Source: Planctomycetaceae bacterium (GTDB lineage Bacteria; Planctomycetota; Phycisphaerae; Phycisphaerales; SM1A02). From it: DNA of 37,459 nt. Under the pieces are notes generated by a model. The model did not search any database, was not told the DNA's origin, and was given only the letters and a program-made list of their open reading frames with translations. Positions 23,073 through 30,539 of this stretch are shown here, one piece after another (the stretch's first letter is position 1; every line of letters begins with the position of its first letter). A program made the translations under genes and the position numbers. Location: assembly GCA_002685335.1 (NCBI GenBank), contig NYWY01000008.1:1-37459 (forward strand). Direction: 5' to 3'.

Positions 23073-24667
23073 CACTTCGATTCCTTGGAGGGCTTTCTGC
23101 CGGCGGCGGACTTTGTCTTCGCCGTGGGCTTCTGGTTGGTTTTCTTGGTCTTCTTCTTCGACTTCCCGCTGGATGCGGACTTTCGTCTTCCGGGACCGGA
23201 AACCCCTTTCGCCGAAGGCTCGGTCATGGACCGAGCATCAAGGAGAGCGTCGAGACGATCAGGTTCGAGATCCGTCCGCTCCAGGGCGATCTCCCGGATC
23301 GAGGCCCCCCGGGCGTGGGCCTCCTTGGCGATCGCCGCGGCGTTCTCGTATCCGATCTCCGGAGCGAGGCAAGTGCAGTTCATCAGGCTCTGCTCGACGT
23401 ATCCCTCGACGACCGTTCGGTCGAGTTCCAGACCGTCGATGCACTTGTCCTGAAGGATCGCCGCCGCATTGGCCAGCATTCGCACCGAGTCGATGAACGA
23501 CCAGGCCATCATCGGCATGGCGACGTTGAGCTGCAGAAGCGAACCGGTGCCACCGAACCCGCCCAGGGTGATGGCGGTGTCATGCCCCACGACCTGGCAG
23601 GCGACCTGGATCACACTTTCGCAGATGACCGGGTTGACCTTCCCGGGCATGATCGAGGAGCCGGGCTGGGTCGCGGGCAGCACCAGTTCTCCCAGACCGC
23701 AACGGGGACCGGATCCCAGCCAGCGAATGTCGTTGGCGATCTTGGAAAGACTCGTGGCGATGGTTCGAAGTTCGCCCGAGGCCTCGACCACGCAGTCGCG
23801 AGTCGCCTGGGCCTCGAAGTGATTCCTCGCCTCGGTGAAACGAATGCCAAGCCGCTTGGAAAGCCGACCACAGACCCGATCTCCGAAATCCGGGTGCGTG
23901 TTGATCCCGGTACCGATGGCGGTGCCACCGATCGGCAGGTTGCCGGAGAGACGGGCGATCGCCCGACCGGCCCGGATGATCGACTCCTCGATCTGTGCTG
24001 CGAACCCCGAGAATTCCTGTCCCACCCTCATCGGCGTGGCGTCCTGCAGGTGCGTCCGCCCAGTCTTCACCACTCGATCCCAGCGCCGTGCCTTCTTCGC
24101 CAGACCCTTCTGGAGTCGCTTGAGAGACGGGACGAGGGACCGCTCGATCGCCATCGCACCCGCCACCTGCATCGCGGTCGGGAAGGTGTCGTTGCTGCTC
24201 TGCCCCTGATTGACATGGTCGTTGGGATGGACCGGTTCGCGACTTCCGAGCGGGTTGCCCGCCGAGAGACACGCGAGGTTCGCGACGACCTCGTTCACGT
24301 TCATGTTGGTGCTGGTGCCGGAACCCGTCTGGTAGACGTCGATCGGGAACTGCTCGAGCCACCAGTTCAACGGTCGGTCGTGGGTTCCCGCGAGTCCCTG
24401 AAGCAGTTCATCACAGGCGTCGACCACCAGGCCGGCGACCGGGGTCGGAATCACTCCGAGACGGCCGTTCGCCTCGGCGCAGGCTCGCTTGAGTTCGGCG
24501 AACGCCTCGATCACCTCCGTCGGAACCGGGCGACCGGAGATCGGGAAGTTCAGAACCGCCCGCTGCGTCGTGGCCCCGAACAACGCATCGACGGGAACGG
24601 GCATCTCGCCCATGGTGTCTCGTTCGAGGCGGGTCGCTTCTCCGGAAGCGTCTTTCGGCGGAACCAT
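23072..24667 (-). CDS. fumC: Class II fumarate hydratase with lysine-rich C-terminal tail
   Basis: 531 residues, about 65 longer than usual FumC. TRLERDTMGEMPVPVDALFG, QTGSGTSTNMNVNEV, KTGRTHLQDATP, GTAIGTGINTHPDF and the signature GSSIMPGKVNPV are all present, including the catalytic serine of the SS loop. It interconverts fumarate and malate in the citric acid cycle and needs no iron-sulfur cluster. The last 50 or so residues are a Lys/Ser/Ala/Pro-rich tail (for example GKSKKKTKKTNQKPTAKTK) not found in standard enzymes and probably disordered. The downstream reductase gene overlaps its stop. HEAT-repeat gene 24779-26836 lies upstream with a 111-base gap. Confidence 0.95.
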   Translation of the reverse strand: MVPPKDASGEATRLERDTMGEMPVPVDALFGATTQRAVLNFPISGRPVPTEVIEAFAELKRACAEANGRLGVIPTPVAGLVVDACDELLQGLAGTHDRPLNWWLEQFPIDVYQTGSGTSTNMNVNEVVANLACLSAGNPLGSREPVHPNDHVNQGQSSNDTFPTAMQVAGAMAIERSLVPSLKRLQKGLAKKARRWDRVVKTGRTHLQDATPMRVGQEFSGFAAQIEESIIRAGRAIARLSGNLPIGGTAIGTGINTHPDFGDRVCGRLSKRLGIRFTEARNHFEAQATRDCVVEASGELRTIATSLSKIANDIRWLGSGPRCGLGELVLPATQPGSSIMPGKVNPVICESVIQVACQVVGHDTAITLGGFGGTGSLLQLNVAMPMMAWSFIDSVRMLANAAAILQDKCIDGLELDRTVVEGYVEQSLMNCTCLAPEIGYENAAAIAKEAHARGASIREIALERTDLEPDRLDALLDARSMTEPSAKGVSGPGRRKSASSGKSKKKTKKTNQKPTAKTKSAAGRKPSKESK

Positions 24668-24778
24668 GGTGATCTCCAGGCGCCGGAGGCGCTGCTGCTG
24701 GGACGAGTCGGCCCCGGCACGAGGTACGTCACCTCCGCGAGGAACGGAGATCGTATCCGAAGCGCCCGTTCCGCCGCC

Positions 24779-26836
24779 TCAGCCTTCTTCGGCGGTCTCG
24801 GTCGCGATCCCGCCGAGCCGACTCTGGAGAGCTTCAAGCCTCGTCTGATCCGCGGCTTGGATCTCCGATGCGAAACGACGATCGATCTCGACCAGCATTC
24901 CGCGGGAGAATTCGGCTTCGGCCAGCGGCCGGTCTTCGAGAAAATCGATCCAGGCGGCCGGAACCGGAGCCAGATCCGATGCGTCGTCCCATTCTTCGGC
25001 CAGGAAGAGCGCCGCGAGGAGTTCGTTGCGGAGGACCGAACCTTCCTCTCCGGCTCCCGCGGCCCGATACTCGAGCACCGCCTCCAGCGGCCGCCCGCTG
25101 CCGGCGAGTATTCGAGCGAGAAGGCGGTGCAGAACAACACGGTCCGCTTCACCAAGGGTGGGATCCTCGGTCCCTCGGCGCAGCATCTTGCAGCGTTCGT
25201 CGATCAGCGTGGTCTCCAGCACGAGCATCGATTCGGTCTCTGGAAGCTTCGCGGTCGGCATGGCCTCGAGAAGTCGGATCATCGCGGCCCGCCAGGTTGC
25301 CAGATCGGTCTCCGCGTCCGGTGCATCCTCATCCGGCCGCAGGGAGAGCATGGTCTGGATGTTGACGGGGCCGATCTTGGAATCGACCTCCGACCACGCC
25401 TGGATCGCCACTCGCATGACGGTGGGGTTCAAGGCCCCCTCGAACAGGATGTCCCGTCTCCCGAGGGTGCGATAGGCCTCCGCCGCGCCCCGCCTCACCA
25501 TCTCGTCCTCGACCACCAGCAGATCCACGGTCTCATCCGGACGGTCCGAGACCAGCACCACGAGTCGAGCCTCGTCCCGGGAATCGATCATGGTCAGATC
25601 GGTGAATCGGGATCGAACCCGATCACGGTCGTCGGGGTGGAGCTGGCCGACGGCGGCGACCGTGGCGATGACCCTCGCCGCCAGGGCCGCGGTCTCGGCA
25701 TCCTCGTCCCCCAGTCGTTCGATCGCGAAGGCGACCGCATCGGGCTGGGGTCGACCCCCAAGGACCTGAAGCCCCGTCCGAATCACCTCCGGGTCGGACT
25801 CGATGACCAGGGATCGAACGAGGATCGGTCCGAGATCCTCACCCCCCATGGCATCGAGAATCTTGGTGGCCTTGATTCGAATCCGGGGATCGATGTCGCC
25901 GAGGCGGGCCACGATCGCTTCCCGGATCTCATCGGGAGGAAGTTTCGCATCGCGAAGCATCCGCTCGATCTGAGCCACCGCGACCAGCCGGACCATCGGC
26001 TCCTCGTCATCCAGCATGATTCGAAGGCGAGGCATCCGGTCGACCTCCGGCAGCAACGCGAGCAGGTTGGCGTACAGCTCGGCGATGCGATTCGCCAGGC
26101 CTTCCGCCCGCTGGGCCTGGGCATCGGCCCGGGCCGACTCCTGGGCGATTCGATTGGCCAGTTGTCGGAGTGCCCGGGAACCGTCCCCGTCCATGTTCAG
26201 GTTGTTCCACCACGAACGCCAGGCGTTCGCGTCCCGACTCACCTCGGAGTTGGACCAGCGTTGAAGCGACTCGTCGATCGCATCCGCTTCCTCGTCGTCG
26301 ATCGCGAAACGCAAGGCCTCGACCAGCGCCCCGGGAGCCGCCGGATCACCCAGACGCCCGAGCAGATCGATCAGCCGAAGCCTCAGGACGCGCTCTTCGG
26401 TCTCCTGGAACCGGGACACGACGGTGATGATGCCGTCGACGTCCGCCCCGGCGAGCACCGAAGCGCCCTCCTCGGGAGAGACGATGCCGTCGATCACCGC
26501 CGCCAGCACCTCCCGCACCACGGGTCGCGGAAGGGAAGGCACCGCACGGAGGCCTTCGAGGACCGCCTCGCGCCCCAGGACGTCCCTGCCCATCAGCACT
26601 CGACCAAGGACCATCGCCGCCTCCGCCGTCCCGGCTCGACCCAGTCGAGTCGCCGCCTCTCGACGGAATCCGGCGGGAACCGTGACGTCATCCAACATCT
26701 CCGTGAACAGGCGAAGATCGTCACTCGAATTCAACCCGGGACGAGTCTCACGAACTCCATCGACGACTTCGTCGACCAACCCCGCCGTCAATGAGGAATC
26801 GAGGTTCGGAGCCAGAACGAGCGAGAAAATCACCAT
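24779..26836 (-). CDS. HEAT-repeat protein, probably exported
   Basis: About 685 residues from ATG 26836. The frame stays open to 26953, and a TTG start 18 codons upstream would give a better signal peptide with arginine-rich n-region (RTLRFGRLRT) before MVIFSLVLAPN. The body is built of helical HEAT-like repeats, seen as recurring A/L-rich helix pairs such as RLRLIDLLGRLGDPAAPGAL, EAIVARLGDIDPRIRIKATK and VAFAIERLGDEDAETAALAA. The C-terminal part contains a TPR-like helix pair (LARILAGSGRPLEAVLEYRA). HEAT solenoids act as protein-binding scaffolds. There is no catalytic motif, so function is unknown. It diverges from the TPR gene at 27056. Confidence 0.8.
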   Translation of the reverse strand: MVIFSLVLAPNLDSSLTAGLVDEVVDGVRETRPGLNSSDDLRLFTEMLDDVTVPAGFRREAATRLGRAGTAEAAMVLGRVLMGRDVLGREAVLEGLRAVPSLPRPVVREVLAAVIDGIVSPEEGASVLAGADVDGIITVVSRFQETEERVLRLRLIDLLGRLGDPAAPGALVEALRFAIDDEEADAIDESLQRWSNSEVSRDANAWRSWWNNLNMDGDGSRALRQLANRIAQESARADAQAQRAEGLANRIAELYANLLALLPEVDRMPRLRIMLDDEEPMVRLVAVAQIERMLRDAKLPPDEIREAIVARLGDIDPRIRIKATKILDAMGGEDLGPILVRSLVIESDPEVIRTGLQVLGGRPQPDAVAFAIERLGDEDAETAALAARVIATVAAVGQLHPDDRDRVRSRFTDLTMIDSRDEARLVVLVSDRPDETVDLLVVEDEMVRRGAAEAYRTLGRRDILFEGALNPTVMRVAIQAWSEVDSKIGPVNIQTMLSLRPDEDAPDAETDLATWRAAMIRLLEAMPTAKLPETESMLVLETTLIDERCKMLRRGTEDPTLGEADRVVLHRLLARILAGSGRPLEAVLEYRAAGAGEEGSVLRNELLAALFLAEEWDDASDLAPVPAAWIDFLEDRPLAEAEFSRGMLVEIDRRFASEIQAADQTRLEALQSRLGGIATETAEEG

Positions 26837-27055
26837 CGTCCGCAAGCGGCCGAAACGGAGGGTTCGAGGTTCGTCCGGGAATTTCGTCAAGGTGGGCGTG
26901 GAAGGCTCGAAAAATGTTTCGCGAGAACTCGTGTGGCCCGAAACGGGACGCATCGGCCCCGTGTCAGCGTGCCGAGATCGTCCCGACGCCCTAGTCTACG
27001 CAACGGAACGCGGCTTGGGACTCGAAGTCCGCGACTCCGCAATGGAACGCCCCAG

Positions 27056-28429
27056 ATGCACGAGTGGGACCAAGCCGAAGAACACGTCGACCGGGCCGAG
27101 CATCTGCTCGGACTGGGACGAGGCCACGAAGCCGAGCAGTCGCTTCGCCAGGCCATCGAGATCGATCCGTCGCGGGGCGAGTGGCATGCCGCGTTGGCGA
27201 TGGTCCTGGATTCACTCGATCGACCCGAGGAGGCGCTCGGCTCGATGCGACAGGCCGCGGCCCTTCTCCCGGACGACGCCCACCCGCTGGCGGCCAGCGC
27301 CGAACTCTGCCTTCGCCTGGACCGGTTGGAGGAAGCGCTCGAACTCGCGGATCGCGCCAACGGCATGGGCCCCGTCCACGAAGGCTGCCATGCGGTACGA
27401 ATCGCGGCCCTTCGCCGGCTTCAGCGGCCGGAAGACGCGCAACTCGCGTATTACGAAGCACAACAGCGTTTCGAAGAGATGCCCAGCTGCCTGGTCGAGA
27501 TGGGCGATCTGCAGGCGGAGATCGGACAGACCGACCGCGCGAGCTGGTGCTACCGCGAAGCGATGCGGCAGTCACCCCGAATGCCCGGCCTGCGATCCCG
27601 CATCGCCTGGCTGCTGGAGACCACCGGCCGTCCCGAGCGTGCCTTGCAGCTCCACCTTGCGGAACTCCGCGAAGATCCGACCTCCATCGGCAGCCTTCTC
27701 TCTTCCGGCCGCCTCCTCGTCCGACTCGAACGTCGCCCCGAAGCGATCGATCGATTCCGTCGGGTGCTGGAAATCGAACCCGCGAACATCGCCGCCCACT
27801 GGGAACTCGGGATGACCGCGCTGGCGATGCATCGATTCGACGATGCGAGGGTGGAATTCGAGGTGGTGCGACGCCTTGATCCCGAAACCCCGATGGTTCG
27901 GAGGCGGCTTTCAGAAGCTCTCATCGGCTGCCATCGGATCGACGACGCCCGAACCCAGTTGCGTGAAGCCCTGTTGAGGATTCCCGAAGACGAGCCCATG
28001 TCCGAGCTCGGGCTGCTCGCCCGACTCCTCATGGAGGTCGACATGATCCGCGAGGCGCGACCGATTCTCGAACGCCTCGCAGCCTCGCAACCCGATGATC
28101 TCGACACGCTCCGACGTCTGGCCGCCTGTCGCTATCGACTGGGAGACCGGGTCGGGGGGATCACGATCTCCAGGCGGGTGCTCCGGAAGGATCCGGACTG
28201 CCTCCGCAGCCTCCACAACCTCGCGCTCGCCGCCCTCGACGACAGTCGCTTCCTGTCATCATTCAATTGGCTTCGACGGGGTCTTTCCGTCGCCCCCACC
28301 GATCGAGGACTGCGACGAATCCGGAGTCGGCTCTACACCCGATGGGCCTGGCACTGGACGATCGGCCTCCCGCGGCTGACCAGTCGGACCATTCGCCGTC
28401 GCTGGCATCGCTTCCATCGGGAACCCTGA
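27056..28429 (+). CDS. Tetratricopeptide-repeat protein
   Basis: 457 residues from ATG 27056 (MHEWDQAEEHVDRAEHLLGL), the first start at which TPR-like sequence begins. It is almost wholly TPR helices in units of about 34 residues, e.g. LGRGHEAEQSLRQAIEIDPS, LDRPEEALGSMRQAAALLPD, LERRPEAIDRFRRVLEIEPA and LAMHRFDDARVEFEVVRRLD. At least nine units can be followed. The C-terminus changes to a basic, tryptophan-rich segment (LYTRWAWHWTIGLPRL) ending in arginines. There is no signal peptide, so it is likely a cytoplasmic scaffold. The HEAT gene diverges from the same 219-base region, so they may be co-regulated. Confidence 0.85.
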   Translation: MHEWDQAEEHVDRAEHLLGLGRGHEAEQSLRQAIEIDPSRGEWHAALAMVLDSLDRPEEALGSMRQAAALLPDDAHPLAASAELCLRLDRLEEALELADRANGMGPVHEGCHAVRIAALRRLQRPEDAQLAYYEAQQRFEEMPSCLVEMGDLQAEIGQTDRASWCYREAMRQSPRMPGLRSRIAWLLETTGRPERALQLHLAELREDPTSIGSLLSSGRLLVRLERRPEAIDRFRRVLEIEPANIAAHWELGMTALAMHRFDDARVEFEVVRRLDPETPMVRRRLSEALIGCHRIDDARTQLREALLRIPEDEPMSELGLLARLLMEVDMIREARPILERLAASQPDDLDTLRRLAACRYRLGDRVGGITISRRVLRKDPDCLRSLHNLALAALDDSRFLSSFNWLRRGLSVAPTDRGLRRIRSRLYTRWAWHWTIGLPRLTSRTIRRRWHRFHREP

Positions 28430-28446
28430 AACCCGACCGCGCGACG

Positions 28447-28481
28447 AAAACCGGCCCGACGGCATGCCGTCGAGGCCGGTT
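28447..28481 (-). terminator. Terminator between the TPR gene and rpsR
   Basis: AACCGGCC (28449-28456) pairs with GGCCGGTT (28474-28481), and inside it CGACGGC pairs with GCCGTCG; there is one bulged A. On the minus strand the stem is followed by TTCG, giving a short run of four Ts, so it best serves rpsR. On the plus strand it lies 20 bases after the TPR stop. Confidence 0.7.
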
Positions 28482-28514
28482 CATGTTCGTGCGACGCATC
28501 GCCGTACGGGCTGG

Positions 28515-28745
28515 TCAGACCGTGGCGCTGGTGTAGGGAAGCAAGGCCATGTAGCGGGCTCGCTTCACCGCCTGGGCCACCCGTCGCTGCTCGCGGGCGC
28601 TGGCCCCGAGACGCTTCCGGGTGTAGATCTTGCCGTTGGGGGTCATCAGACGACGAAGATCGTCCACCGACTTGTAGTCGATGTACTCCTTGCCGTCGGC
28701 GCCGGTCTTGAGCGGGATGGTCGGTGCGGCCTGAAACTGGGTCAT
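28515..28745 (-). CDS. rpsR: 30S ribosomal protein S18
   Basis: 76 residues, the normal S18 length. IDYKSVDDLRRLMTPNGKIY, KRLGASAREQRRVAQAVKRA and RYMALLPYTS match the family, whose KRAR-MALLPY end is diagnostic. GGAAG lies 8 bases before ATG 28745. In many bacteria rpsR sits with rpsF and rplI; here it stands alone, with a 316-base or longer gap upstream and a terminator downstream. The frame continues upstream to 28940 but without ribosomal protein sequence. Confidence 0.95.
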   Translation of the reverse strand: MTQFQAAPTIPLKTGADGKEYIDYKSVDDLRRLMTPNGKIYTRKRLGASAREQRRVAQAVKRARYMALLPYTSATV

Positions 28746-29106
28746 GGTTGCGACTTCCGGTTGCCCCGCCCTTGGTCGATCATCGACGTGACGGGAAAAA
28801 TGCCTCGAATGCCACTCGCGTGGCAGCCGCCTCGGGTCCGGCCCCTGGGGCGGCGACGAATCGGAGACAGTATCGAAACCGCTCCGATCGAGCAAGTCTC
28901 CCTTGCATCCGGATGCCGGATCAGCCACGATGTCGAACACGCGGGAGGTTTACGTCGTTCTATCCGACCGACCACCCGACGGCGATCAGTCAAACCCTCC
29001 TGAGCCCGGTTCTTGATGCCGGGAGGGCCTCAAACCGAAGATCCGTGTCCGGCTGCCAGTCATGGCGAATTCCCGCCCGACGCCAGGAGCGACCCGGAGC
29101 CTTCGT
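28746..29106. other. Intergenic region between rpsR and the C26 hydrolase gene
   Basis: This 361-base divergent stretch should hold the promoters of both genes. I see a 6-bp hairpin TGCCAC/GTGGCA (28810-28825) and an imperfect stem CCCGG/CCGGG near 29008-29030. No convincing -35/-10 pair, tRNA or conserved ORF was found. A 28-codon open frame beginning ATG 28930 has no recognisable product. Confidence 0.5.
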
Positions 29107-29790
29107 GTGAACACCTCTTTTGCCGCACTCAATCGACCTCCGCTCATCGGCGTGACGGCCGATCTGGTGGACGACCAGGTCAGGCTCCGTCGCACCTACC
29201 TGCGAGAGCTTGAGGCCTGCGGAGCGATCGGGATTCCGCTCGCCCCGATTCCCGGTACCGCCGCGGCGGTTCTGGAGCGACTGGATGCGATCATCCTGAG
29301 TGGCGGAGACGATCCCGACACCACGGCCTTCGGAGCCCCCGTGCATGCCGAGGCCACCCTGGTCGATCCCGATCGGCAGACCTTCGAACTTGAAATCCTC
29401 GAGCTGCTCGAGAAAACGCACGCCGACCTTCCAACCCTCGGGGTGTGCCTGGGCATGCAGCTGATGGGCCTCCATGCGGGCGGCCATCTGAATCAGCATC
29501 TGCCAGGAACCCTCCCCACCGCCGAGGACCATCGTCACGGCTCCATCCATTCCGTCGAAGGAACTGGATTTCAAGGCCTGGTCTACAGCCACCATCGACA
29601 GGCCCTCGAGGATGCCGGAACCCTCGAGGTCGTCGCCCGTGCCGCTGACGGGGTGATCGAAGCCGTCAGTTGTCCGGAACGACGCCACGTGATCGGCGTC
29701 CAATGGCACCCGGAGCGGACCGAGGATGCCAACGTCGGCCGAGGTGTCTTCTCCGCGCTCGTCGACGAAGCCAGGCGAGGTCGAGGATGA
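29107..29790 (+). CDS. Gamma-glutamyl-gamma-aminobutyrate hydrolase family protein (peptidase C26)
   Basis: About 227 residues from GTG 29107, preferred because GGAG stands 7 bases upstream; an ATG at 29062 would add 15 residues. The class-I glutamine-amidotransferase fold begins PLIGVTADLVDDQVRLRRTY. The catalytic cysteine is in LGVCLGMQLMGLHAGG and the partner His-Glu in GVQWHPERTED. ILSGGDDPD is the family substrate-loop motif and VYSHHRQAL is also typical. PuuD-like members split the gamma-glutamyl amide of gamma-Glu-GABA in putrescine breakdown. No other puu genes are nearby, so the substrate is unknown. The nucleophile lies in GVCLGMQ rather than the GICRGMQ of E. coli PuuD. Confidence 0.88.
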   Translation: MNTSFAALNRPPLIGVTADLVDDQVRLRRTYLRELEACGAIGIPLAPIPGTAAAVLERLDAIILSGGDDPDTTAFGAPVHAEATLVDPDRQTFELEILELLEKTHADLPTLGVCLGMQLMGLHAGGHLNQHLPGTLPTAEDHRHGSIHSVEGTGFQGLVYSHHRQALEDAGTLEVVARAADGVIEAVSCPERRHVIGVQWHPERTEDANVGRGVFSALVDEARRGRG

Positions 29791-29913
29791 TTCGAGCCCC
29801 CCGCCCACGACGAAGCTCAACGTGCTTTTTTCCCCTCGGTGGTTCCGATAGCAAGGTCACTTTTCGTTCCCGTGCGGCTCTCTTGCGGTTCGACAGGCGA
29901 AGGGCAGGACCGG

Positions 29914-29922
29914 TGCTAGACT
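29914..29922 (+). promoter_or_regulatory. Possible extended -10 promoter of the c-di-GMP trio
   Basis: TGCTAGACT starting at 29914 contains TAGACT preceded by TG and one base, the extended -10 pattern. No -35 is found at the right distance, which extended -10 promoters can tolerate. It lies about 45 bases before the first gene of the trio. Six T residues near 29824-29830 upstream could end the hydrolase transcript, but the stem there is poor. Confidence 0.35.
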
Positions 29923-29966
29923 CGTCTCCAAGCGAGATCAACGTGACGGCGGACACTTCCAACCCG

Positions 29967-30539
29967 ATGGACGAGAATGCCGTGACCAGACGGTGCGTGA
30001 TTCTCGTTGCGCCGAACGAGCCCCTTCCGCAGGCGCTCGTGGATCGTCTTGGGGATCAGGGAAGCACCCCCCAGGAGATCCTGCAAGCCACGCATCCCCT
30101 CACCGCCGCGGCGTTGCTGGCATCACTCGAGCGAGGACGCCGAATGCGATCCGAATGGTCTCCCGGCGAGGCCGAGCAGACGATTCTCGCGGTGGCGAAT
30201 CGGAACTCCTGGCCGGACCTCTCCGGGCTCTTCGAATCGACTCGCCGGCTCATGCCGGCGGTCGGTATCTGGGTCAACGACGACGGGCTCTTGCTCGAGA
30301 TCGAAGAGGGCAGTTCATCGACCGACCCCGAGACCGCGACGGTTCAAGACGCCACGGGCCCGATGCTCGGGTCAGCGGATCCCCCGGTGGGCGATCGGCC
30401 GGAAGACCCGGGAGACGACCACGAGGAGGATGACCCGACCAGATTGACCGAGGACGAGTACCAGGACCTCCTCGACCTCTACAACGACTTCGACGACGAC
30501 GAGCAGGATCCCTCCGACGAAGGGCCCATCGCACCATGA
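29967..30539 (+). CDS. Small acidic protein, possibly receiver-like, upstream of diguanylate cyclase
   Basis: 190 residues from ATG 29967; a GTG at 29943 could add eight. I do not recognise a family. The first 110 residues alternate strands and helices (RRCVILVAPNEPLPQALVDR, LTAAALLASLERGRRM, EQTILAVANRNSWPD, MPAVGIWVN), resembling a receiver or similar alpha/beta fold without a clear phospho-acceptor. The remaining 80 residues are strongly acidic (DDHEEDDPTRLTEDEYQDL, then DFDDDEQDPSDEG) and likely disordered. There is no signal peptide. Its stop overlaps the start of the GGDEF gene by ATGA, so it is likely made in step with the cyclase and may bind it (inference). Confidence 0.7.
   Translation: MDENAVTRRCVILVAPNEPLPQALVDRLGDQGSTPQEILQATHPLTAAALLASLERGRRMRSEWSPGEAEQTILAVANRNSWPDLSGLFESTRRLMPAVGIWVNDDGLLLEIEEGSSSTDPETATVQDATGPMLGSADPPVGDRPEDPGDDHEEDDPTRLTEDEYQDLLDLYNDFDDDEQDPSDEGPIAP

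Noticed and set aside
23039..26794. A 1251-codon open frame on the plus strand
   Set aside because: It runs antisense to fumC and the HEAT-repeat gene, both with clear family sequence. Its product is low-complexity Arg/Gly/Asp/His-rich, as expected from the opposite strand of GC-rich genes.
28930..29016. A 28-codon frame starting ATG 28930, after a GC-rich stretch
   Set aside because: No ribosome binding site at proper distance, no conserved feature, and the composition is not protein-like.
29800..29835. T-rich run after the C26 hydrolase gene as a possible terminator
   Set aside because: The stem before the Ts is only about four pairs (CACG/CGTG), too weak to support the call.
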